This document shows, piece after piece, positions 23,149-31,066 of a stretch of 64,000 nucleotides of DNA. Position numbers and translations under genes: made by a program. Source of the stretch: an uncultured Bacillota bacterium (lineage in GTDB: Bacteria; Bacillota; Clostridia; Peptostreptococcales; Anaerovoracaceae); contig CAKMKG010000014.1 in NCBI GenBank assembly GCA_927441425.1, positions 1 to 64,000 of the forward strand, written 5' to 3'. Under the pieces are notes generated by a model that saw nothing but the letters and a program-made list of their open reading frames with translations, searched no databases and was not told where the DNA came from. Each line of letters starts with the position of its first letter. Positions within the stretch are counted from its first letter, which is position 1.

Positions 23149-24720
23149 ATGTACACTGCCCTATATCGCTCTTTTCGGCCGGAGACCTTTGATGGGATCC
23201 TGGGCCAGGAACATATCGTAAAAATCTTGCAAAACCAAATAAAGACGAAGACGACAGGCCATGCCTATCTGTTCTGTGGAACCAGAGGTACGGGTAAGAC
23301 CTCCACGGCGAGAATTCTGGCAAAGGCGATGAATTGTCTGGCTGAGGATGGAGAACTTCCTTGCGGAGTCTGTAACAACTGCATCAGCATCAAGGACGGG
23401 AATTTCATGGATGTCATTGAGATCGATGCAGCATCCAATAATGGAGTCGATAACATCAGAGAGCTGCGGGAAAGCGTAAAATATCCCCCCGCTGCAGGTC
23501 GCTGCAAGGTGTACATTATCGATGAGGTACATATGCTTTCCACTGGAGCCTTCAACGCCCTTCTGAAAACACTGGAGGAACCTCCGCAAAATGTCATGTT
23601 CATTCTGGCCACAACAGAGGTGCAAAAGCTTCCTGCAACCATTCTCTCAAGATGTCTGAGACTGGATTTTAAGAGAGTACCGGAAAGAACGCTTCGGCAG
23701 GGGATGAGAGAGATCTGCGGACAAATGGAGGTGAAAATCTCCGAAGCCGCATTGGGTCTGGTTGCCTCTAATGCAGACGGTTCTGTGCGTGACGCCCTAA
23801 GCTTGCTGGATCAGTGCATTTCCTCGGGAGAAAAGACGGTGACGAGGGATCATGTGATTGACATTCTTGGAACCGCCGGAGAGGAAATATTTGTCGAGAT
23901 GACTGATCTGGTGATCCGTCATCAGGTGGCAGATGCGCTGCTGCTGCTGGATAGAGTAATGGCAGACGGAAAAGATGTACGTCAGTTCATGAAGGACTGG
24001 GTATCCCATTTTCGGAGCCTGCTCATGACAAAGTTTATAAAAAACCCAGAGGATATCCTCAACATGTCCTCTGAAAATGTGGAACGAATCCGAACGCAAA
24101 GTGAAGAGACGGATTTGTCCTATATCAATGAGAGCATTGTCAAGCTTTCTCAGACCTTGTCGGATGCCAAATGGTCAACCCAGCCTCGGATATTGCTGGA
24201 GCTTTGTATCGTAAAGCTGGCGATTGATCAGAACGGGTTTTCCACCATTCCGGTGCAGGGATATACGAAAACACCGGAACCTCAGCAGACAACGAAACCT
24301 GCGAGGACCGCGGAGTCAAACCTTGCAGAGTCAAAACCTGAAGAGCTAAAACCTACAGCTGATAAGGCGAATCCAAAGACGAAAGAAATCCATATTGAGG
24401 ATACCGACAGGCTCTGGCATGTGGTTTTCGAAGATGGGGAAACCTTAAAGGGAAGCTTCAATCTGCTTCGTGTCGGGACAAAATTAAAGGAAGTGAATGA
24501 CAGCTGCTTTGTTGTTGAGGCTTCAAATGAAATGACGTTGACTTATGCGATGGAAAATGCATCGGATTTGGAAACGCTCATGGAGAAGCATATCGGAAAA
24601 CGACTCCGTATGGAGTGCAGCCTTTCGGATGGGTGTGGCCGGCAGGAGAAGGAAAAGACTGCCGAAGACCTTGCCAGTGAAATTGGAAATAAGTTTGGAA
24701 TTCATATCGATATACAATAG
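23149..24720 (+). CDS. dnaX: DNA polymerase III subunit gamma/tau
   Basis: 523 residues. AAA+ clamp loader: ALYRSFRPETFDGILGQEHI at the N-terminus, Walker A GTRGTGKTS, zinc site with CLAEDGELPCGVCNNC, Walker B IIDEVHML, sensor 1 ILATTEVQKLPATILSRC. After residue 370 comes a Pro/Lys/Glu-rich linker (ALAESKPEELKPTA-type) and a small C-terminal domain. It loads the sliding clamp and organises the replisome. I see no need for a frameshift product. The gene begins a dnaX-ebfC-recR operon. Confidence 0.96.
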   Translation: MYTALYRSFRPETFDGILGQEHIVKILQNQIKTKTTGHAYLFCGTRGTGKTSTARILAKAMNCLAEDGELPCGVCNNCISIKDGNFMDVIEIDAASNNGVDNIRELRESVKYPPAAGRCKVYIIDEVHMLSTGAFNALLKTLEEPPQNVMFILATTEVQKLPATILSRCLRLDFKRVPERTLRQGMREICGQMEVKISEAALGLVASNADGSVRDALSLLDQCISSGEKTVTRDHVIDILGTAGEEIFVEMTDLVIRHQVADALLLLDRVMADGKDVRQFMKDWVSHFRSLLMTKFIKNPEDILNMSSENVERIRTQSEETDLSYINESIVKLSQTLSDAKWSTQPRILLELCIVKLAIDQNGFSTIPVQGYTKTPEPQQTTKPARTAESNLAESKPEELKPTADKANPKTKEIHIEDTDRLWHVVFEDGETLKGSFNLLRVGTKLKEVNDSCFVVEASNEMTLTYAMENASDLETLMEKHIGKRLRMECSLSDGCGRQEKEKTAEDLASEIGNKFGIHIDIQ

Positions 24721-24731
24721 GAGGAATTAAA

Positions 24732-25091
24732 ATGGGAAAAGGAATGAGAGCAGGTAAGAAACCAAGTGCGGGCGGCGGCGCAGGAAATATGCAAAAGCAG
24801 ATGCAGCAGATGCAGGTGATGCAGAGAAAGATGGAAGAAATGCAGGCGGAGCTTGATGCAAAGGAAGTGGAAGCTACCGCAGGCGGAGGTGCCGTAAGCA
24901 TCACAGTCAACGGAAAAAAGGAAATTGTAAAAGTAATACTGAAGCCTGAGGTCGTCGATCCCGACGATGTGGAAATGCTTCAGGATCTCATTATGGTAGC
25001 AACAAATGAAGCAATGAGACAGATAGAGGAAATGAGCCAGAATGAAATGGGCAAGCTGACCGGCGGATTATCCATCCCCGGAATCATGTAA
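24732..25091 (+). CDS. ebfC: YbaB/EbfC family nucleoid-associated protein
   Basis: 119 residues. A Gly-rich head (GAGKKPSAGGGAGN-like) is followed by the Met/Gln-rich helix MQKQMQQMQVMQRKMEEMQAEL and the YbaB core VEATAGGGAVSITVNGKKEIVKV...DDVEMLQDLIMVATNEAM. The family binds DNA as a dimer. The dnaX-ybaB-recR order is conserved through bacteria. AGGAGG lies before the ATG. Confidence 0.94.
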   Translation: MGKGMRAGKKPSAGGGAGNMQKQMQQMQVMQRKMEEMQAELDAKEVEATAGGGAVSITVNGKKEIVKVILKPEVVDPDDVEMLQDLIMVATNEAMRQIEEMSQNEMGKLTGGLSIPGIM

Positions 25092-25100
25092 GGGGAAAGC

Positions 25101-25700
25101 ATGAAACATTATGCAAGGCCCTTAAGCAATTTAATCGGAGAGCTGTCAAAGCTGCCCGGTATTGGTGGAAAGACTGCGCAACGTTTGGCCTTCCACATCC
25201 TGTCTCAGGATGAGAAGGATGTGCTTGCTTTGGCGGAAGCGATACTGGACGCCAAGAAAAATATGAAATATTGCTCCATCTGCGGCAATCTGACCGATGT
25301 GGACCCATGCAGTATCTGCACCGACCCGGCCAGAGATCAAAGCATCATCTGTGTGGTGGAAAGCCCTAGAGATGTCAGTGCCATGGAAAGAATCAGAGAG
25401 TTTCAGGGGCTATATCATGTACTGCACGGAGCGATCTCACCCATGGACGGAATTGGGCCGGAAGATATTAATCTAAAGCAGCTTATCATCAGACTGCAGA
25501 AGAATGACGTCAAAGAGGTGATCCTCGCAACCAACCCAAACATAGAGGGCGAGGCAACCGCCATGTACACGGCGAGACTCATCAAGCCTGCAGGTATCAA
25601 GGTAACAAGGATTGCCCATGGAGTACCGGTGGGAGGCGATCTAGAATATGCCGATGAGATTACCTTGTCCAAGGCAATGGAAGGTAGAAGAGAGCTCTAA
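25101..25700 (+). CDS. recR: Recombination protein RecR
   Basis: 199 residues, standard. Helix-hairpin-helix region [20 protein letters not shown], four-Cys zinc finger [16 protein letters not shown] (Cys57-Cys72 region), Toprim [29 protein letters not shown], and GIGPEDINL. It works with RecO/RecF to load RecA at gaps. 9 nt after ebfC; co-transcribed. Confidence 0.97.
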   Translation: MKHYARPLSNLIGELSKLPGIGGKTAQRLAFHILSQDEKDVLALAEAILDAKKNMKYCSICGNLTDVDPCSICTDPARDQSIICVVESPRDVSAMERIREFQGLYHVLHGAISPMDGIGPEDINLKQLIIRLQKNDVKEVILATNPNIEGEATAMYTARLIKPAGIKVTRIAHGVPVGGDLEYADEITLSKAMEGRREL

Positions 25701-25756
25701 CGCAAAGTGCAGACGTTCAAGGTAAAAGCAAGGAAAATTAATCTCAGGATATCATG

Positions 25757-25792
25757 AAACAAAGACCTACCAATGCAGGTCTTTGTTTTTTG
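25757..25792 (+). terminator. Terminator after recR, overlapping the yaaL end
   Basis: ACAAAGACCT/AGGTCTTTGT stem followed by TTTTTT. It overlaps the last codons of the minus-strand yaaL-like gene. Confidence 0.88.
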
Positions 25793-26030
25793 CTGTTTTT
25801 AGTAAGTAAATATATTTGGTCCTTGCCGCCATCACATCATAGATGGCGTGATCGACTAAGTCAGGATCTGTAACCTCATGAAACATTGATTCCGCTCTCT
25901 GCCAATCAGAATGGGCCGCCTTGATCGCGGTGATCAGCTTTTCTTCCTCAGTCTCTGGATATGGAACATTCAGAACCTGATGGTATAACTTACTTGCCGT
26001 ACTGGCAATACCATTCAGCGGTGTGCTCAT
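25767..26030 (-). CDS. YaaL-like DUF2508 family protein, inverted relative to recR and bofA
   Basis: 87 residues from ATG 26030 (GAGG just upstream; a GTG at 26039 is the alternative). The block EEEKLITAIKAAHSDWQRAESMFHEVTDPDLVDHAIYDVMAARTKYIYLL matches DUF2508/YaaL, small helical proteins of unknown role. In Bacillus and Clostridia yaaL lies between recR and bofA in the same direction; here it is between them but on the other strand. Confidence 0.78.
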   Translation of the reverse strand: MSTPLNGIASTASKLYHQVLNVPYPETEEEKLITAIKAAHSDWQRAESMFHEVTDPDLVDHAIYDVMAARTKYIYLLKTAKNKDLHW

Positions 26031-26111
26031 TGACCTCACATCCTTTCGTCAAGTTCTCAATTCTATTTTATTCATAAAAAACATAAATTATACAATGGGG
26101 GTGTAATTAAA

Positions 26112-26387
26112 ATGGAAATGAGTACGGAAATCGGCATATTGCTTGCGTATGCCCTTGGTATTTTTGCCCTTTACGTGGTAGGGTATATGTTTTTGGTGCC
26201 AATTAAAATCTTGCTCCGGCTGGTGATAAATAGTGTGGCCGGTGCAATTTCCATCCTGCTGATAAACTGGATCGGCGCCAACTGGGACATCCATATCTCG
26301 CTGAATGTCCTCTCTGCGGTCATCGTTGGCATACTGGGGGTGCCGGGAGCCATACTTCTTGCAGTGTATCACTACATCGGACTGTAG
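26112..26387 (+). CDS. bofA: BofA-like pro-sigma-K processing inhibitor family protein
   Basis: 91 residues, mostly membrane. LAYALGIFALYVVGYMFLVPIKILLRLVINSVAGAISILLINWIGANWDIHISLNVLSAVIVGILGVPGAILLAVYHYIGL has the BofA pattern with a conserved NxxxG segment and a PG-containing last helix. In Bacillus, BofA restrains the SpoIVFB protease in the outer forespore membrane. It supports a spore-forming ancestry. Position after recR agrees. Confidence 0.85.
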   Translation: MEMSTEIGILLAYALGIFALYVVGYMFLVPIKILLRLVINSVAGAISILLINWIGANWDIHISLNVLSAVIVGILGVPGAILLAVYHYIGL

Positions 26388-26455
26388 TAGGAGGTAACCC
26401 CTGGCATCGTTTCATTGTTGAATATCAAAAATGAGACTAAGTATCAGCGACATTA

Positions 26456-26478
26456 CCAAAAATAAGATTTTTGGTTTT
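26456..26478 (+). terminator. Weak terminator after bofA
   Basis: CCAAAAAT-AAG-ATTTTTGG perfect 8-bp stem then TTTT; AT-rich, so of low stability. The rest of the 341-nt gap to the next gene holds an extended -10 candidate (TGC-GATAAT, 26494-26502, with TTTACA at 26476) and otherwise nothing I recognise. Confidence 0.5.
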
Positions 26479-26728
26479 ACAATTCAGAAAATATGCGATA
26501 ATGAAAAAGTTAAGGGACAAGCTATCGCGTTTAAATCAGCAGGATTCTGAAAATTTAATATTAACGGGCATTTTTTGCAGATTTGGCACAGAACTTGAAG
26601 TAATACTTAATATTGCACTGAAATATCTGTATCTCTAAGAAAGACTGCTATTATCACTTTTTTTTAACAGATATGAAAAGCAAGAAATCTAATCATAGTT
26701 TTATGTGAGAAAAAAGGAGGAAAGATTT

Positions 26729-28267
26729 ATGACAGAACAAGGACATTATGGTGAAAAGAGTGAACGAACCCTTTCCCGTGGTATCATGCCATGGCATGTA
26801 TCCTTAATCGCACTAGGAGGAATCATTGGTTCCTGCTATTTCTTAGGTCTTGGATTGACATTCTCAGAGATGGGTCCCGGAGCAGTACTGATTGCGTATG
26901 CAATTGCGGGATTAACAATTTATGGTGTAATGCAGTCCTTTGCAGAATTACTGGTTAATATTCCGAGAAGGGGTTCCTTCGTTTCCTACACAAGAGAATT
27001 CATGGGAGATACAGCAGCGGCAGGTATTGGCTGGGCATTTTGGTGCAACTGGGTTGCTTACATTCCATCAGAAGCATTGGCTACCGCTGTCTTTATGAAC
27101 TACTTTATTACACTGCCTTTCGAAAACCCTGCGTGGAGTACCTTTGTATGGGGTATTGTTGCGTTGGCACTCTTAACTTTAGTTAATTTGTATCACGTGA
27201 AGTGGTTTGGTCATATTGAATCAGTCATGGCAATTATCAAAATCATTGCGATTGCTGTCTTCGTTATGTGCGGTGTTGGTATCTGGTTCGGTATCGTCGG
27301 CGGAAATCTACATCCATTTACAGACGTAGCCGGTTTTATTGGAGATCAAATTTTATTAGGCGGAGAAGGTTCTGTTCTAGAGAAGCTGTTCCCGGCCGGC
27401 GGATTTATCATCGTTACATATATGATCTGGACCTTAGTTAATTTCCAGGGTTCAGAGATTGTAGGACTTTCCGCTGCTGAAACACAAGATCCTGCGACAA
27501 ATGTACCTCTTGCATGTAGAAGAGTTGCGTTCCGTATCATCTTAATCTATTTGATCCCTGTATTTGTATTGACATTGATCGTTCCTTATGCGGAAGCAGG
27601 GCTGGATGAATCCATCTTTGCATATACCCTTGGTGCGTACGGCCTCAGATGGGCAGCTGGATTGTTTACGATTGTAACGCTGGTAGCGGCATTCAGCTGT
27701 GCAAACTCAGGTTTATACGGTACTGTCCGTGCACTCTATGGATTATCCGTTGAAGGTATGGCTCCTAAATTCCTGTCAAATCTAAACAAATTTAATACGC
27801 CTCAAAATGCAACCCTGTTTACGATTATTCCTATTTGGTTAGTATTCCTTATGGGATTTGCATCTGATGAGCTTGGACTATGGGGTGAAGACGGTCTTCC
27901 TTTATATGCAAATCTGCTTGGTATCTCCGGATTCACAGGTACGCTTTGCTGGGTTGGTATCTGTCTTTCGCAGGTAATCTTCAGAAAGAAGCTGAAAGAG
28001 AGAGGCTATATTCCGGATGAAATTCTCACAGTTAAAGCGAAATGGTATCCGGGACTTGCTTACTTTGCCATCGTACTTCAGATCGCTGCAATGATATTGT
28101 TGGTCTTTGAAGATGGCGGCATGCCGGTATTTATCATTTCATTGATTGCAATCTTTGTTCCAATCTTGGCATATGTAACCCAAAGGAAGCGAGGCAAGAT
28201 TCGATCAGTTATTACCCTCAGTTCCGACGAAGTAACATTCGATGAAAAATATCCGGTAAAGAAATAA
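26729..28267 (+). CDS. Amino acid permease, APC superfamily
   Basis: 512 residues from ATG 26729; AAAGGAGG at 26713-26720 rules out the GTG at 26705. About 12 membrane helices. The entry signature LSRGIMPWHVSLIALGGIIGSCYFLGLG is typical of the AAT family (lysine-, GABA- and aromatic-type permeases), with ELLVNIPRRGSFVSYTREFMG and GSEIVGLSAAETQDPATNVPLACRRVAFRI further on. A proton-coupled importer; the substrate is not certain. Monocistronic, closed by a terminator. Confidence 0.88.
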   Translation: MTEQGHYGEKSERTLSRGIMPWHVSLIALGGIIGSCYFLGLGLTFSEMGPGAVLIAYAIAGLTIYGVMQSFAELLVNIPRRGSFVSYTREFMGDTAAAGIGWAFWCNWVAYIPSEALATAVFMNYFITLPFENPAWSTFVWGIVALALLTLVNLYHVKWFGHIESVMAIIKIIAIAVFVMCGVGIWFGIVGGNLHPFTDVAGFIGDQILLGGEGSVLEKLFPAGGFIIVTYMIWTLVNFQGSEIVGLSAAETQDPATNVPLACRRVAFRIILIYLIPVFVLTLIVPYAEAGLDESIFAYTLGAYGLRWAAGLFTIVTLVAAFSCANSGLYGTVRALYGLSVEGMAPKFLSNLNKFNTPQNATLFTIIPIWLVFLMGFASDELGLWGEDGLPLYANLLGISGFTGTLCWVGICLSQVIFRKKLKERGYIPDEILTVKAKWYPGLAYFAIVLQIAAMILLVFEDGGMPVFIISLIAIFVPILAYVTQRKRGKIRSVITLSSDEVTFDEKYPVKK

Positions 28268-28278
28268 TACAGTTCAAA

Positions 28279-28314
28279 TAAAAGTACCAGGATTCGTAAT
28301 CCTGGTATTTTATT
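28279..28314 (+). terminator. Terminator after the first permease
   Basis: TACCAGGATT/AATCCTGGTA stem with loop CGT, followed by TTTTATT. Confidence 0.88.
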
Positions 28315-28410
28315 ACTGTCGGAGCGATAATCAAGCACGATCAAGGGTGAGGGCCAATTTTCGTATAATAAGAAAATTACTAACATATTTATAGATGAAG
28401 GAGATACTTC

Positions 28411-28854
28411 ATGGAATTTGAAATAGTAAAAGAGAACAAAAAAAGGTTCTTGGATTTGTTGCTTTTAGCAGACGAGCAAGAAAGCATGATTGATAGATAT
28501 TTAGAACGAGGGGAAATGTTCGCTCTCTATGATGGTGATTTAAAAAGCATCTGTGTAGTAACGCAAGAAGGAGCAGATGTATTTGAACTAAAAAATTTAG
28601 CAACATATGAAAAATATCAAGGACAAGGTTACGGAAGCAAACTAATAAAATATATATTTGAGTACTATAAGGACAAATGTAAAACAATGTTTGTTGGTAC
28701 TGGAGACAGTCCGTTAATCGTTGCTTTTTATGAGCATTGTGGATTTATATTATCTCATAGAGTAAAAGATTTCTTCATAGACAATTATGACCACCCAATT
28801 TATGACAATGATATTCAACTGGTTGATATGGTTTATTTAAAAAAGGATTTCTAA
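28411..28854 (+). CDS. GNAT family N-acetyltransferase
   Basis: 147 residues. Motif A of the GNAT fold is [28 protein letters not shown] (acetyl-CoA Q/RxxGxG/A as YQGQGYGS), with [17 protein letters not shown] as the C-terminal arm. It moves an acetyl group from acetyl-CoA to an amine of unknown identity. AAGGAG precedes the ATG. Base use is a little more AT-rich than the flanking permeases; no operon partner. Confidence 0.85.
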   Translation: MEFEIVKENKKRFLDLLLLADEQESMIDRYLERGEMFALYDGDLKSICVVTQEGADVFELKNLATYEKYQGQGYGSKLIKYIFEYYKDKCKTMFVGTGDSPLIVAFYEHCGFILSHRVKDFFIDNYDHPIYDNDIQLVDMVYLKKDF

Positions 28855-29007
28855 AGGTTTTTAAAACCATAGGTATTACAGCAAACAGGTAAAGTGAATT
28901 AAGCAAATTTGTCATTGCCTATTATCTGAAAATTGCATACAATTAAATATATGTCTTTATTTAAGTTATTTTATAAGCAATTTATTATCTGTGAAGGAGG
29001 AACGTAA

Positions 29008-30702
29008 ATGAGCGATATTGAAAAGCAACCATCCATTGCGATGGACGGCGACGCCCATGGCTTGAAAAAACATGACATCAAAGTTTCTACAGTGGTTTTC
29101 ATGATCTTCTGCCTATGCGCCGCAGGTGCTTATGGTATCGAAGAAATGATACCGGAGTCCGGTCCTGGATTAACACTGATTATGCTGATTGTGCTCCCAT
29201 TTGTCTGGAGTACTCCCCTTGGATTAGTTGCGGCAGAGCTTGGATCAGCAAGACCGCAAGAAGGCGGCTACTATAAGTGGGTCCAGGAAGCATGTGGAGA
29301 ATTCTGGGGCTTCCAGGCAGGCTGGTGGAGAACGATCTCCATTTATATCGATAACACCCTTTATGTTATCCTGGCCGGAGGTTACATAGCAAACACCTGG
29401 GATTTATCTTGGGGTGCGGAAATGGCATTTAAAATTGGCATGATTCTTATCTTTACATATATCAATATCCGCGGGGTCAAGGATGTAGGTATCGTCAGTA
29501 CCGTCTTATCCGTACTGGTTATCATCGCATTTGGAATGGTGGCAATCTGCGGCTTCATGAACTGGACTTCGAATCCGTTTGTGCCGTTTACGGCAGATGG
29601 AGAGATCATGGGCTTGTCAGGAATTGCAGGAGCTGACTGGATTTATTATATCGGCATGGGCATCGCCATTGGCATGTGGATGTATTCCGGATATGAATCC
29701 ATGTCCACCATTGCCGGAGAGGTTAAGAACCCTCAGGTTATTCCAAAAGCAACTATGATCACCGTTCCTTTGATCATGTGCGTTTATATTTTCCCGACCA
29801 TGGCTGGTCTTGGATCCATGGGAGACTGGGAAAACTGGGGTACCGAAGCGGGATCGGTAGGATATGCAGATGTTGTTACTACTTTCTGGGGGCCTGCATT
29901 TGGACTTTTCTTTGTGATCGTGGCGGTTTTGGCCCAATGTTCGATCTATAATACTTATATTGCATCCGGCTCCAGAGGCTTCTTCGCCCTTGCGGATGAC
30001 CATCTGGCTCCTCCGATCCTCGTAAAATGTGACAAAAAGCATGGTGTTCCTTACGTTGCGGTTCTTTCCGTTGCCGTCGTGAATATCATTTTGTGCCAGT
30101 TTGCGTTCACCACCGTAGTCGTAGTAGATGTATTCCTGCTGGTGTCATCCTATGTGATGATCTTCATATCCGCTATGATTCTGCGAAAAAGGATTCCGGA
30201 AGAGGACCGTAAGTTCAAGATCCCCGGAGGCTATGGCTTCCTTACTGTGATCTGTTCCGTGCCTTGCATCATCGCATTTTGTTCCTTCTTTATCAATGGA
30301 ACCGAATTCTTCTTAGGCGGTATGTTTGGTATTATAACCGGACCAATCCTATACATCATCTGGAAAAGGATGTACGGCGGACTTGCGAAGAAAGACCCTG
30401 TCAAGTATCCGATCAATCCAAAAACCGGGCTTGCTGTCGGCGACCTTAAGAGAATCTCTTCCATTTTCTTCGGCCTCGCATTTGTAGGCGGACTCGCATT
30501 GGCTTGGCTTCCATGGTTTGAAGGAGACTGGGGTCCTGAGTATTATCTGGAAGAATACGAAACGGGACTGTTCAGCAATTTTGATGCAATGATTAATGTG
30601 ATTCAAACAGCCTCCATCGTATTTGTTGTGATCGGTGTTATCTGCGCTCTTGTAGCGATGAAGGTGGAACCGAAAAAGAACAGGATTGCAAAAGCTGCGT
30701 AA
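29008..30702 (+). CDS. APC family amino acid/polyamine permease
   Basis: 564 residues with about 12 helices and long loops. FMIFCLCAAGAYGIEEMIPESGPGLTLIMLIVLPF is the first-helix signature of the APC amino acid:proton symporters of the PUUP/LAT-like group; AELGSARPQEGGYYKWVQEACGEFWGFQAGWWRT and YSGYESMSTIAGEVKNPQVIPKATMITVPL are the other marks. Substrate unknown. A later cytoplasmic loop carries KDPVKYPINPKTGLAVGDLKR. Monocistronic with a strong ribosome site (AAGGAGG). Confidence 0.87.
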   Translation: MSDIEKQPSIAMDGDAHGLKKHDIKVSTVVFMIFCLCAAGAYGIEEMIPESGPGLTLIMLIVLPFVWSTPLGLVAAELGSARPQEGGYYKWVQEACGEFWGFQAGWWRTISIYIDNTLYVILAGGYIANTWDLSWGAEMAFKIGMILIFTYINIRGVKDVGIVSTVLSVLVIIAFGMVAICGFMNWTSNPFVPFTADGEIMGLSGIAGADWIYYIGMGIAIGMWMYSGYESMSTIAGEVKNPQVIPKATMITVPLIMCVYIFPTMAGLGSMGDWENWGTEAGSVGYADVVTTFWGPAFGLFFVIVAVLAQCSIYNTYIASGSRGFFALADDHLAPPILVKCDKKHGVPYVAVLSVAVVNIILCQFAFTTVVVVDVFLLVSSYVMIFISAMILRKRIPEEDRKFKIPGGYGFLTVICSVPCIIAFCSFFINGTEFFLGGMFGIITGPILYIIWKRMYGGLAKKDPVKYPINPKTGLAVGDLKRISSIFFGLAFVGGLALAWLPWFEGDWGPEYYLEEYETGLFSNFDAMINVIQTASIVFVVIGVICALVAMKVEPKKNRIAKAA

Positions 30703-30741
30703 GTATAATACACTAGTTGAAAAATAGTATGTAATAGTCTT

Positions 30742-30793
30742 AAGCCGGACGGTATGGTATCACTTGATATCAAAACTGTCCGGCTTTTCTTTA
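30742..30793 (+). terminator. Terminator after the second permease
   Basis: AAGCCGGAC/GTCCGGCTT stem followed by TTCTTT. Confidence 0.85.
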
Positions 30794-30832
30794 CTGCCTG
30801 GAGGATGGGAAAAATTGGTAAGGTGTCAAAAA

Positions 30833-30887
30833 AATCATGCTCAAATAGACACAATTTTTTGATAATTCTTGCACAAATCATGCACAA
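30833..30887 (+). promoter_or_regulatory. Direct repeats upstream of the ech promoter
   Basis: AATCATGCTCAA (30833-30844) and AATCATGCACAA (30876-30887) match at 11 of 12 bases, 43 bp apart; a third GCACAA at 30871 lies exactly 11 bp before that at 30882. The position just upstream of the promoter suits an activator site. Confidence 0.4.
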
Positions 30888-30915
30888 TTTCTAAGAAGGA
30901 TTATTGACAAAATGC

Positions 30916-30944
30916 TTGTTATTTCAGCAAGCCATCGGTATAAT
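30916..30944 (+). promoter_or_regulatory. ech-hyp operon promoter
   Basis: TTGTTA (30916-30921), 17-bp spacer, TATAAT (30939-30944). It is the only good promoter ahead of echA and gives a leader of over 100 nt. Confidence 0.65.
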
Positions 30945-31066
30945 GTATACGTATGAGTTTTAAATCTAGGAAGTAGATAACAGGTTTGATTTGCTATGCT
31001 TTATAAGTAGATAAGGCTGGTGGATTCATAATGGATTTTTACGATACTAGAAAGAGGAGGATTAAA

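Noticed and set aside
23149-24720. Programmed frameshift in dnaX
   Set aside because: No slippery A-run followed by a suitable stem was seen at a plausible place, and the full frame is open.
30904-30944. TTGACA (30904) paired with TATAAT (30939)
   Set aside because: The spacer is 29 bp, too long; TTGTTA at 30916 with 17 bp is used instead.
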